Of a DNA stretch of 6,561 bases, positions 1-6,561 are shown in pieces. The notes beneath the pieces were generated by a model. That model was not told the origin of the DNA. It saw nothing but the letters and a program-made list of their open reading frames with translations, and did no database searches. The translations under genes were made by a program, and so were the position numbers. This DNA is from Porphyromonadaceae bacterium (GTDB lineage Bacteria > Bacteroidota > Bacteroidia > Bacteroidales > Tannerellaceae): contig DOZP01000193.1 in the NCBI GenBank assembly GCA_003517945.1, forward strand, positions 9,945-16,505. Direction: 5' to 3'. Within the stretch, counting starts at the first letter, position 1. Every line of letters begins with the position of its first letter.

Positions 1-191
1 TGTTTTCAACTATGCCCGAAGTGGAGTTATTTGTAAATGGGAAAAGCCTTGGGCAACGAAAACCTGATCGTTATACTGTTTTTTTATGGGAGGATCTAAA
101 TCTTAAAAAAGGTAATAATGTAATGCATGTCCGTGCGACGGAAAAGGACATCGTAAAAATGGATCAGATTATGTGGTACGTCTACAGATAA
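1..191 (+). CDS. C-terminal fragment of a probable family 2 glycoside hydrolase (5' end outside window)
   Basis: The reading frame is open from base 3 and ends with TAA at 189-191, giving 62 visible residues. The visible part reads PEVELFVNGKSLGQRKPD, then a W-E-D-L-x-L-K-K-G-N-N segment, and ends D-Q-I-M-W-Y-V-Y-R. The VELFVNGKSLG motif followed by W-x-x-L-x-L-x-x-G-x-N-x-x-x-V-x-A is typical of the Ig-like C-terminal domain (DUF4982 type) of GH2 enzymes such as beta-galactosidase and beta-glucuronidase relatives in Bacteroidota. No catalytic residues are visible, so substrate and activity cannot be stated. It lies on the same strand as the susC-like gene, 152 bases upstream, which fits a secreted or periplasmic enzyme of the same PUL. 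An Ig-like domain from another glycosidase family is the main alternative. Confidence 0.65.
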   Translation, partial: FSTMPEVELFVNGKSLGQRKPDRYTVFLWEDLNLKKGNNVMHVRATEKDIVKMDQIMWYVYR

Positions 192-236
192 TGCGTTAAA
201 AAAGCATTTCCGGACAAATGGTGTATAAAAAAAGGA

Positions 237-254
237 AGAAAAGTGCACTTCTTT
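237..254. repeat. Near-perfect inverted repeat upstream of the susC-like gene (possible operator or weak terminator)
   Basis: The core AAGTGCACTT at 241-250 is a perfect 10-base palindrome. The symmetry continues outward to 237 and 254, with one mismatch (240/251) and one G-T pair (238/253). It sits just upstream of the candidate -7 element, over the place where a -33 element would be expected. Two readings are possible: a binding site for a dimeric regulator, or an AT-rich hairpin (AAGAA at 236-240 pairing with TTCTT at 249-253) that could weakly terminate the upstream hydrolase transcript. The downstream T content (TTCTTTATTT) is modest and the stem is poor in GC, so the terminator reading is weak. 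Neither role is proven by the sequence. Confidence 0.3.
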
Positions 255-269
255 ATTTGTATTGAGGTC

Positions 270-277
270 TACTTTTG
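270..277 (+). promoter_or_regulatory. Candidate Bacteroides-type -7 promoter element for the susCD-like pair
   Basis: TACTTTTG matches the Bacteroidota sigma-70 -7 consensus TAnnTTTG at every defined position. It lies 66 bases before the ATG of the susC-like gene, so a transcript would begin near 283-286 with a leader of about 60 nt. The expected -33 TTTG is not found at the usual 19-21 base spacing. The nearest TTTG, at 256-259, is only 10 bases upstream. A poor -33 box fits a promoter that needs an activator, such as the hybrid two-component regulator encoded at the right of the window, but that link is inference. Confidence 0.45.
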
Positions 278-290
278 CGCTTATTTATTG

Positions 291-329
291 TATTAAATTT
301 ATCAAATGTTAAACACAAAGTATTAAATT
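291..329. repeat. Pair of 9-base direct repeats (TATTAAATT) with a 30-base period
   Basis: TATTAAATT occurs at 291-299 and again at 321-329, so the starts are 30 bases apart, close to three turns of the DNA helix. Both copies lie between the candidate -7 element and the susC-like start codon. The region is very AT-rich, so chance recurrence is a real possibility. If functional, they could be a paired regulator site or an unstructured AT-rich leader that helps translation initiation. Confidence 0.25.
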
Positions 330-343
330 AAATTGACCGATTT

Positions 344-3300
344 ATGAAAAAAAACATTGTTTTTTACAAAAAAATGCTGATCGCTCTTTCGTTGATGTTT
401 TTTAGTTCATTTATGATAATGGGCTATGCTACGAATGTGACCGGTTCAGAGCGTATTACAGCGCCTGCACAATCAGGAAAAACAATCACCTGTTTGATTC
501 AGGATGATCTTGGGCCTGTGACGGGTGCAAATGTTTCAATTAAAGGAACAACTATTGGTGACATATCCGATATGGACGGCAAAGTCGTATTACAGCATGT
601 ACCCTCCGGTTCTGTTATTGTGGTATCTTTTATTGGGTATGTGACAAAGGAAATTTCAGTAGGAGATAGTGACTTTTTTGAAGTTATGTTGGCAGAAAAT
701 ACGCAGAGCTTAGAAGAAATAGTCGTTGTAGGTTATGGTATGCAGAAAAAAGTAAACCTGACCGGATCTGTTTCTTCTGTTAATTTTGAAGAACAGGCGA
801 TGTCACGTCCTATTACCAATGTATCAAGTGCATTGTCCGGTTTGAGTGCGGGCGTACAGGTTATGCAGACTTCCGGCCGGCCTGGTGAGGATGGCGCCTC
901 GATTCGAATACGTGGTGTCGGGACATTGAATAACTCCGACCCGCTTGTACTTATTGATGGTATGGAAGGTGTGATGGATGCTGTTGCTCCACAGGATATA
1001 GAAAGTATTTCAATATTAAAAGATGCGGCTGCTTCGGCTATTTATGGATCAAGAGCTGCTAATGGCGTTATTTTGATAACAACTAAAAAAGGTAAATCCG
1101 GGCAGTTAAATGTTAACTACAGTGGACGTTTATCTTTTGCCGAACCGACCAATCTGATTGATCAGGTTACGAATTATGCCGATTATATGGAATGGGCAAA
1201 TGAAGCGTTTAATAATATCGGACAGGATAACCATTTTGCACGGTCAACAATAGATCTTTGGAGAGAAAAGTCGAAGAATCCGAATACATTAAATGAACAC
1301 GGAGTGCCGAATTATGTTGCATATCCCAATACGGATTGGCAGCAAGTTCTGTTTGGTAACGGTATGGTACATGATCATAACCTCTCTGTCGGAGGAGGAT
1401 CGGATAAAATAAGATTTAACCTGTCCGCAAGCTATCTGGATAATCAGGGGATTGTTGATAATACCGGAATCAAACGCTATTCACTGCGTGCAAATATTGA
1501 TGCAAAAGTAACGAATTGGCTTACCGTCGGAACCAATACATCGGCTTTACAGATAGATAAAGATCAGGGAGAGTTTGGTAATGCAAATAATTACTTACGC
1601 CAGACGACTCCGGGCATATATCCGGAATGGAACGGAGAGTATGGTTATCCGGAAGCTCCCGAAGAAAGCGCTACAGCCAATAATATATCTATGATACTTA
1701 ATAGTGTAGATGGTAGCAGGAGGGAATCACGATTCAATACGACATTATACAGTCATATTGATTTTATGAAGGGGCTTCGATGGACGTTTAATTTTAATTA
1801 TAAGCGTAGGATTGATGAGCAGAGGTCATGGGATGTCAGTTATGACAGAGTGCGCTTCAGTGATGGCGCTATCATCACTCCGGCATCTAATCCTTCTCAA
1901 TTAAGTACTTATTTTTATAATTATGGCGATCATTCATATACAATTGAAAATCTTTTGAATTATACTATAACAATAGCAGAAGATCACGATATTGCAGCAT
2001 TAGCCGGTTATCAGGAAATATATTTTTATGAGTACTATAATGAAGCGATCAAAAAGGGATTGATTGACCAGAGTATTACGACTCCCGGTTCAGCCACGGA
2101 TATGGTCGCTATCGGAGGAAGCGCTACTGACCGGGCCAGTCGTTCATTTTTCGGGCGTATTAATTATGCATATAAATCCCGCTATCTTTTTGAGGCAAAT
2201 ATTCGCAGAGATGGTCATTCACGTTACCATAAGGATCATCGTTGGGGAACATTTCCTTCTTTTTCAGCGGCATGGCGTATTACTGAAGAAGGTTTTATGG
2301 AAAATACCCGTGCATGGCTGGATAATCTGAAACTTCGTGCTTCTTATGGCGAACTGGGAAATAATGGCGGTACCAGTGTTGGTGATTATGAATACCAGTC
2401 AACTTACGGTATCACGCGCTATCCAATCGGAAATCTGTTGAATGCCGGATTATCATCTACATCTATAGCAAACTCTCTTTTGTCATGGGAATCCAGTAAG
2501 ACGACAAATATCGGAATAGACATCTCTATGTTAAAAAGCCGGTTAACATTTCAGGCTGATGCTTTTATACGCGAAACTTCCGGTATACTGTATCAACCTG
2601 CTATTTATCTCACAGCCGGTACTAAAACAGCCCCGAGATTAAATATTGCGGAGATGAGTAACCGGGGTGTTGAATTTACACTTGGCTGGCAAGATAATAT
2701 TAACGGTTTTCATTATTCCGTTAGTACAAACTTTACGGCTATAAAAAATAGGGTAGATAAATATAATGGAGAGCTTAAAGAAGGTTGGATTACAGATGCG
2801 AATGGGAATAAAATATGGCGGACGAATATCGGAGACGTATCTTCCGGGGGGAATGCGCCTATTGTAGAAGGTAAGATAAAAGAAGAGTTCTATATGAAGA
2901 GCGTATATAAAGGGTCTGGAAGAGGTTTTGCTGCCGACGGCGTCAATGGTGGTCCCAAGGATGGTATGATCCGTACGGAGCAGGATATGGAATGGGTAAA
3001 ATCCATGATTGCAGAAGGACATACGTTTATGCCGAATAGAGAAGTTGCTTTAAATAAGATATGGTATGGCGATTACATTTATGCTGATGCAAATGGAGAC
3101 GGTATATATGGAAGTTCTTATGACAATGAATTTCAAGGAGTTTCTAAAGATCCGAAATATAATTACGGATTTCAGTTTGCCGCCTCATATAAAGGTTTTG
3201 ATGTGTCAATGAACTGGGCCGGAGCCGGGGGCTTTAAACGTTACTGGGGGGCGACAACGGGATATAATTCTCCGACTGTGCGTGTCGGACTGGGTCTTCC

Positions 3301-3658
3301 TAAAGATATTGCTTACGATCATTATTTCTTTAATCCGGATGATCCGGGTAACTCAAGTACAAATATAAACGCAACGTATGGGCGTTTGGTTGCTGCAGAA
3401 AGCGGATATCAAAATACGGAAACAAGTACGCTTTATTTATATAAAGGTGATTATCTGAAACTCAAAAATCTGACGTTTGGATATACATTGCCTGAAAATA
3501 TAACCAATAAATTGTTTACACAGAATATCCGTGTTTATGTATCGGGGGAAAACCTGCTTAATTTCAATTCATTCCCCGGGCAAGATCCTGAATTGGATGA
3601 TCCTGCTGCTTATACGTCACTCAGACAATATGCATTTGGTTTGAATATAACATTTTAA
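344..3658 (+). CDS. SusC/RagA-family TonB-linked outer membrane transporter
   Basis: This is a complete 1104-residue TonB-dependent transporter, a usual length for SusC-like proteins. It imports oligosaccharides across the outer membrane, working with the SusD-like lipoprotein encoded 11 bases downstream. Residues 1-29 form a signal peptide (KK near the start, hydrophobic core about 11-27, likely cleavage after GYA). Residues about 47-117 are a carboxypeptidase-regulatory-like domain containing GANVSIKGT and VVSFIGY. EEIVVVGYG (124-132) is the conserved segment before the plug. The plug, about 134-250, carries SIRIRGVGTLNNSDPLVLIDG and DAAASAIYGSRAANGVILIT. The rest is beta-barrel. D-A-N-G-D-G at 915-920 is the Asp-rich turn usual in SusC proteins. 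The chain ends GLNITF, with a terminal Phe typical of barrel proteins. ATG 344 is preferred over Met11 because it keeps the lysine-rich n-region; no clear Shine-Dalgarno is present, as is common in this phylum. The glycan cannot be deduced. Confidence 0.96.
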   Translation: MKKNIVFYKKMLIALSLMFFSSFMIMGYATNVTGSERITAPAQSGKTITCLIQDDLGPVTGANVSIKGTTIGDISDMDGKVVLQHVPSGSVIVVSFIGYVTKEISVGDSDFFEVMLAENTQSLEEIVVVGYGMQKKVNLTGSVSSVNFEEQAMSRPITNVSSALSGLSAGVQVMQTSGRPGEDGASIRIRGVGTLNNSDPLVLIDGMEGVMDAVAPQDIESISILKDAAASAIYGSRAANGVILITTKKGKSGQLNVNYSGRLSFAEPTNLIDQVTNYADYMEWANEAFNNIGQDNHFARSTIDLWREKSKNPNTLNEHGVPNYVAYPNTDWQQVLFGNGMVHDHNLSVGGGSDKIRFNLSASYLDNQGIVDNTGIKRYSLRANIDAKVTNWLTVGTNTSALQIDKDQGEFGNANNYLRQTTPGIYPEWNGEYGYPEAPEESATANNISMILNSVDGSRRESRFNTTLYSHIDFMKGLRWTFNFNYKRRIDEQRSWDVSYDRVRFSDGAIITPASNPSQLSTYFYNYGDHSYTIENLLNYTITIAEDHDIAALAGYQEIYFYEYYNEAIKKGLIDQSITTPGSATDMVAIGGSATDRASRSFFGRINYAYKSRYLFEANIRRDGHSRYHKDHRWGTFPSFSAAWRITEEGFMENTRAWLDNLKLRASYGELGNNGGTSVGDYEYQSTYGITRYPIGNLLNAGLSSTSIANSLLSWESSKTTNIGIDISMLKSRLTFQADAFIRETSGILYQPAIYLTAGTKTAPRLNIAEMSNRGVEFTLGWQDNINGFHYSVSTNFTAIKNRVDKYNGELKEGWITDANGNKIWRTNIGDVSSGGNAPIVEGKIKEEFYMKSVYKGSGRGFAADGVNGGPKDGMIRTEQDMEWVKSMIAEGHTFMPNREVALNKIWYGDYIYADANGDGIYGSSYDNEFQGVSKDPKYNYGFQFAASYKGFDVSMNWAGAGGFKRYWGATTGYNSPTVRVGLGLPKDIAYDHYFFNPDDPGNSSTNINATYGRLVAAESGYQNTETSTLYLYKGDYLKLKNLTFGYTLPENITNKLFTQNIRVYVSGENLLNFNSFPGQDPELDDPAAYTSLRQYAFGLNITF

Positions 3659-3669
3659 AGAATAAAGAT

Positions 3670-5436
3670 ATGAAACTATTGAATAAAATAATTTTATCGG
3701 GAGTTGTTTCCTTCATGATTTTATTTACCGGATGTCGTGAGAACCTGATGGATCTGGCGCCTTACAATTCGGTTAGTTCCGGTAATATGTGGACGACGGA
3801 AAATCTGGCGGATCAGGGAGTGATCGGGATTTATAATGTATTGCGATTTAGTTCCGTGGCAGGTAGTCTGTATATGTATGAATCGTATGGAGTCTCAACA
3901 GATGAGCGCGATCAGTCAACATTAACAAAAGGCACAATTACCGCAACAAGCGGTTTGTTCAGTGATTACTGGAAAGGTCATTACGAAGGTATTCACCGGG
4001 CGAACGATGCAATAGCCAATCTACATAAAGCGCCTATGACCGAATCGAAGATAAATCGTCTCGTAGCCGAAGCTAAATATTTCAGAGCTTTCTTTTACTA
4101 CAGACTGAATATGGTATATAAAGGGGTTCCCTTGTATCTGGAACCTACCGAGTTGGAGGAATTTACAAAAGGACAGGAGTCTGAAGCGACGATCTGGAAT
4201 GCGGTTATAACCGACTTGACGGACTGTATCAATGAGCCGAATTTACCGGACAGATATAATAAAGGGGATGGTGATTATGGCCGTGTAACGAAATCGGCGG
4301 CTTATGCCCTTAGGGGAAAAGTGTATATGTGGATAAAGGAGTGGGCAAAAGCGGAAGCTGACTTTGCAAAAGTAGGGGAAATGGGACATAAATTATTTGA
4401 TGGCGGTTATAAGCAGTTGTTCAAGGAGGCGAACGAACAATGTGAAGAGATGATTTTTTCTTTACAGTGTATTGGTGAGGCGGGTTATGGGAATGAATTT
4501 AGCTTTCGTTACGGAAGTCGTGTGGCTTATGGTCAGGGCTGGAATACATATCTTGTAAACGCTGATTTTGTGGAATCTTTTGAATGTGCCGACGGATCTG
4601 CGTTTGACTGGAATGATTATATACCGGGATATAATGAAATGGATCCGAAAGAAAGATCCGTTTATTTTCTGAGAGATAATATGACGGATGAGGAGAAAAC
4701 TAAAATGGTAAATGATCAGGGAGCCGATCTGTCTAAGTATCTTTCCGAAGGTAATGAGGCGCGTATTATGAAAGCATACGAAAACCGTGATCCTCGTTTG
4801 GCAGCGGCTGTTATTACTCCGTATTCTACCTATTTCGGCGCTGCGGGAGCCGACTCCTATACGTATACTTTACGTTGGCCGTACCGCGGTTTTGATGCAA
4901 GCGAGCCGTATGATTTGAGAACCGATACCAATAACCGTTTCTATTATTTATTTCGTAAATTTGTGGCGGAAGGCGCTACGGAAATACCTAATCGTCAATA
5001 CTCACCGATAGATATACCTCTTATCCGTTACGCCGATGTTCTTTTATCAAGGGCGGAAGCCATGAACGAACAGGGATTTGGCGAGTCAGTTATTGATTTG
5101 GTTAATCAGGTAAGAGCAAGAGCCGGGGTTGCATTGTTGCAGACAACAGATGCAAGTCTTCCTACTTATGTAAGTAATCAGGCTGATATGCGTGAACGTA
5201 TCCGTAATGAACGCCGTTGGGAATTTTGCGGAGAAGGTGTGAATTTTTTCGATGAAATGCGTTGGCAAACATTACATGAAACAAAATATATCAATGGATC
5301 CGGTTTAAAGCAGATATGGGGACAGCCGCAGTTTACAAATACCTGGGGCGGGCAACATTACTATCATTGGCCGGTTCCAACGGTAGAACAACAGATGAAT
5401 TCTAATCTTGTTCAGGTGGATGGTTGGATAAACTGA
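3670..5436 (+). CDS. SusD/RagB-family surface glycan-binding lipoprotein
   Basis: This is a complete 588-residue SusD-like lipoprotein. It sits on the outer leaflet as a lid over its SusC partner and binds glycan. The signal peptide ends in LFTGC with the lipidated Cys at 22; Phe at -3 is slightly unusual for a lipobox. The N-terminal SusD-like domain includes YFRAFFYYRLNMVYKGVPLY (137-156), the hallmark helix and loop of the family, and a TPR-like helix pair RGKVYMWIKEWAKAEADF (215-232). The C-terminal RagB/SusD domain shows ENRDPRL (371-377), IPLIRYADVLLSRAEAMNE (449-467), VNQVRARAGV (478-487), RNERRWEFCGEGVNFFDEMR (512-531) and a final WPVPTVEQQMNSNL...GW motif (567-586). It lies 11 bases after the susC-like gene on the same strand, so the two are almost certainly co-transcribed. 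Its last 25 bases overlap the 3' end of the opposite-strand regulator. Glycan-binding residues cannot be assigned without a structure. Confidence 0.95.
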   Translation: MKLLNKIILSGVVSFMILFTGCRENLMDLAPYNSVSSGNMWTTENLADQGVIGIYNVLRFSSVAGSLYMYESYGVSTDERDQSTLTKGTITATSGLFSDYWKGHYEGIHRANDAIANLHKAPMTESKINRLVAEAKYFRAFFYYRLNMVYKGVPLYLEPTELEEFTKGQESEATIWNAVITDLTDCINEPNLPDRYNKGDGDYGRVTKSAAYALRGKVYMWIKEWAKAEADFAKVGEMGHKLFDGGYKQLFKEANEQCEEMIFSLQCIGEAGYGNEFSFRYGSRVAYGQGWNTYLVNADFVESFECADGSAFDWNDYIPGYNEMDPKERSVYFLRDNMTDEEKTKMVNDQGADLSKYLSEGNEARIMKAYENRDPRLAAAVITPYSTYFGAAGADSYTYTLRWPYRGFDASEPYDLRTDTNNRFYYLFRKFVAEGATEIPNRQYSPIDIPLIRYADVLLSRAEAMNEQGFGESVIDLVNQVRARAGVALLQTTDASLPTYVSNQADMRERIRNERRWEFCGEGVNFFDEMRWQTLHETKYINGSGLKQIWGQPQFTNTWGGQHYYHWPVPTVEQQMNSNLVQVDGWIN

Positions 5437-6561
5437 TTTTTCCTGTACTCCGCGGGTGATACATTGAATTGTTTTTTGAAGCAGCGGCTGAAATAACGGG
5501 GAGAGCCAAACCCTAATGTATCGGATATTTCGGAAATGTTTAAATCAGGGTTATTCTTTAATAAATCCGCCGCATTTTTTAGTTTGCGCTGTATGACGTA
5601 GTCGTTGGGTGTCATTCCCGTTAATGCTTCAAATTTGGAGTAGAGAGAGCTGCGACTGATATTTAGTTCTTTGGCAAGGATGTTTATGTTGAAAGCCGGA
5701 TTATCGAAATTTTCTTCGATGATCCGGTTTATTGTATCCAGAAACTTCTGGTCGATCGGGTTGTTGGAGATGGATTGTGCGTCGAAATCAATGTTGTGGC
5801 TGAATTTGTTTTTTATGATCAGCCGGTTTCTTATCAGATTATTACAACGGGTAATCAGCGCTTTTTCGTTGAACGGTTTACTGATATAGTCATCGGCTCC
5901 GTGCTGAAGTCCGTATATATTGTGTTCTGTCGAAGAGAGTGCGGTAAGCAGGATCACAGGGATATGGCATGTCTCAAAATCATTTTTTATCATCATGCAC
6001 ATTTCCGTTCCGGATATGTTCGGCATGATGATGTCGCTTATGACCAGGTCCGGTTTGTACCGGCGTGTTAAATCCAGTCCTTCTGCACCATCGTGTGCGG
6101 GAAGTACGTTGTATATAGGGTTTAATATATCCTGTAATATCTGCAATAATTCTTTGTTATCTTCCACGATTAAAATCGTACTTTTTTCTTCGGTTCCGGT
6201 CGGTTCGCTGCTTGTTTCAGCCGGAGTCTGCGGGAATGTGTCTATTTCCGTTATCATTACATTTTTAAATATCTGTCCGTTTTTTACGGCCGCACTTTCC
6301 TCCTCTTTTATAAATTCATTTTGTTCGTGGGAGGCCTTCATTATTTCATTTGGACTGAAATGGCTGTTTCCTTTTTTCAGGGAAACGATAAATATACTTC
6401 CATACGCGGGTTTGCTTTCTACTGAAACGGAACCATGGTGTAATTCCAGAATGCCTTTTACCACCGATAGCCCGATGCCGGTACTGGGCGCCGCAACTGT
6501 GTTCAGCCTGTTGTCGTCAACCTGGTAAAAGCGGTCGAAAATTTTGTCAATGTCTTCTTTT
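5412..6561 (-). CDS. Hybrid two-component system sensor/regulator, C-terminal part (5' end outside window)
   Basis: The frame is open to the right edge and stops at TGA (5414-5412), giving 382 visible residues. Residues 1-60 are the end of the histidine kinase ATPase domain: IFDRFYQ (7-13, F box), STGIGL (26-31, G2 box), then ELHHGSVSVES. A polar Ser/Glu/Thr-rich linker of about 60 residues follows. The receiver domain, about 126-245, begins TILIVEDN and has acidic E133/D134, phosphoacceptor D176 in LVISDIIMP, T206 in ILLTA and K228 in ISKPF, so all key residues are present. The AraC-type DNA-binding domain, about 278-375, carries two helix-turn-helix units (LAKELNISRSSLYSKF and ISEISDTLGFGSPRYFSRCF). 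This order is that of Bacteroidota HTCS regulators, which sense PUL-derived oligosaccharides in the periplasm through a domain not visible here. A GTG at 6464 is internal and is not the start. It probably regulates the adjacent susCD-like genes. Confidence 0.94.
   Translation of the reverse strand, partial: KEDIDKIFDRFYQVDDNRLNTVAAPSTGIGLSVVKGILELHHGSVSVESKPAYGSIFIVSLKKGNSHFSPNEIMKASHEQNEFIKEEESAAVKNGQIFKNVMITEIDTFPQTPAETSSEPTGTEEKSTILIVEDNKELLQILQDILNPIYNVLPAHDGAEGLDLTRRYKPDLVISDIIMPNISGTEMCMMIKNDFETCHIPVILLTALSSTEHNIYGLQHGADDYISKPFNEKALITRCNNLIRNRLIIKNKFSHNIDFDAQSISNNPIDQKFLDTINRIIEENFDNPAFNINILAKELNISRSSLYSKFEALTGMTPNDYVIQRKLKNAADLLKNNPDLNISEISDTLGFGSPRYFSRCFKKQFNVSPAEYRKNQFIQPST

Noticed and set aside
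205..220. Hairpin CATTT/AAATG as a terminator for the upstream hydrolase
   Set aside because: The stem is only 5 base pairs and AT-rich, and it is followed by an A-run rather than a T-run on the + strand.
219..266. A 15-codon ORF (MVYKKRKKSALLYLY) in the intergenic region, considered as a leader peptide
   Set aside because: It ends before the candidate promoter, has no ribosome-binding signal and no attenuator structure around it. It is too short to support.
306..326. A six-codon mini-ORF in the susC leader
   Set aside because: AT-rich sequence readily gives such frames; there is no evidence that it is translated.
2639..3022. A 127-codon open frame on the - strand inside the susC-like gene
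   Set aside because: It is antisense to a well-conserved part of the transporter, with no family resemblance or promoter evidence.
5452..5457. CCGCGG palindrome just after the susD-like gene, considered as a bidirectional terminator
   Set aside because: It has no loop and no flanking T-tract, and it lies within conserved AraC-domain coding sequence.
6462..6464. GTG as a possible start of the regulator
   Set aside because: The frame continues open to the right edge, and the upstream codons encode the kinase F box and G2 box, so this GTG is an internal valine.
5920..6528. A 202-codon open frame on the + strand
   Set aside because: It lies wholly antisense to the hybrid regulator, whose kinase, receiver and AraC motifs are unmistakable. 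The + strand translation shows no recognisable domain and is best explained as a shadow.
1..6561. CRISPR arrays, tRNA or rRNA genes, insertion sequences, attachment sites
   Set aside because: I saw no regularly spaced repeats, cloverleaf-like sequence, transposase motif or terminal inverted repeats. Apart from 192-343, essentially all of the window is coding.

Overview
The window looks like part of a polysaccharide utilization locus (PUL) from a member of the Bacteroidota, most likely order Bacteroidales. The evidence is an adjacent SusC-like and SusD-like pair, a hybrid two-component regulator (kinase, receiver and AraC DNA-binding domain in one chain), a Bacteroides-type -7 promoter element, start codons without a clear Shine-Dalgarno sequence, and moderately AT-rich DNA. 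The genus cannot be fixed from the sequence alone.

Layout from left to right. Bases 1-191 (+) are the last 62 codons of a gene cut by the left edge. Its sequence resembles the C-terminal Ig-like (DUF4982-type) domain of family 2 glycoside hydrolases. Bases 192-343 are a 152-base intergenic region with a candidate promoter (-7 element at 270-277), a perfect 10-base palindrome just upstream, and a 9-base direct repeat with a 30-base period. Bases 344-3658 (+) encode a complete SusC-like TonB-dependent transporter of 1104 aa. After 11 bases, 3670-5436 (+) encodes a complete SusD-like surface lipoprotein of 588 aa. Bases 5412-6561 (-) hold the C-terminal 382 codons of a hybrid two-component system protein whose start lies beyond the right edge. 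Its 3' end overlaps the 3' end of the susD-like gene by 25 bases, tail to tail.

How the genes probably work together (inference from the known Sus paradigm): the SusD-like lipoprotein forms a lid on the SusC-like barrel, and together they capture and import an oligosaccharide across the outer membrane using TonB energy. The upstream hydrolase would process that glycan. The hybrid sensor would detect a glycan breakdown product through its unseen periplasmic domain and activate the locus through its AraC domain. The target glycan cannot be named from this window.

No wholly new system was found. The points most worth a second look are the convergent coding overlap between the susD-like gene and its probable regulator, the lack of any visible terminator there, the PUL order with the enzyme upstream and none directly downstream of susD, and the palindrome and direct repeats in front of the susC-like gene.
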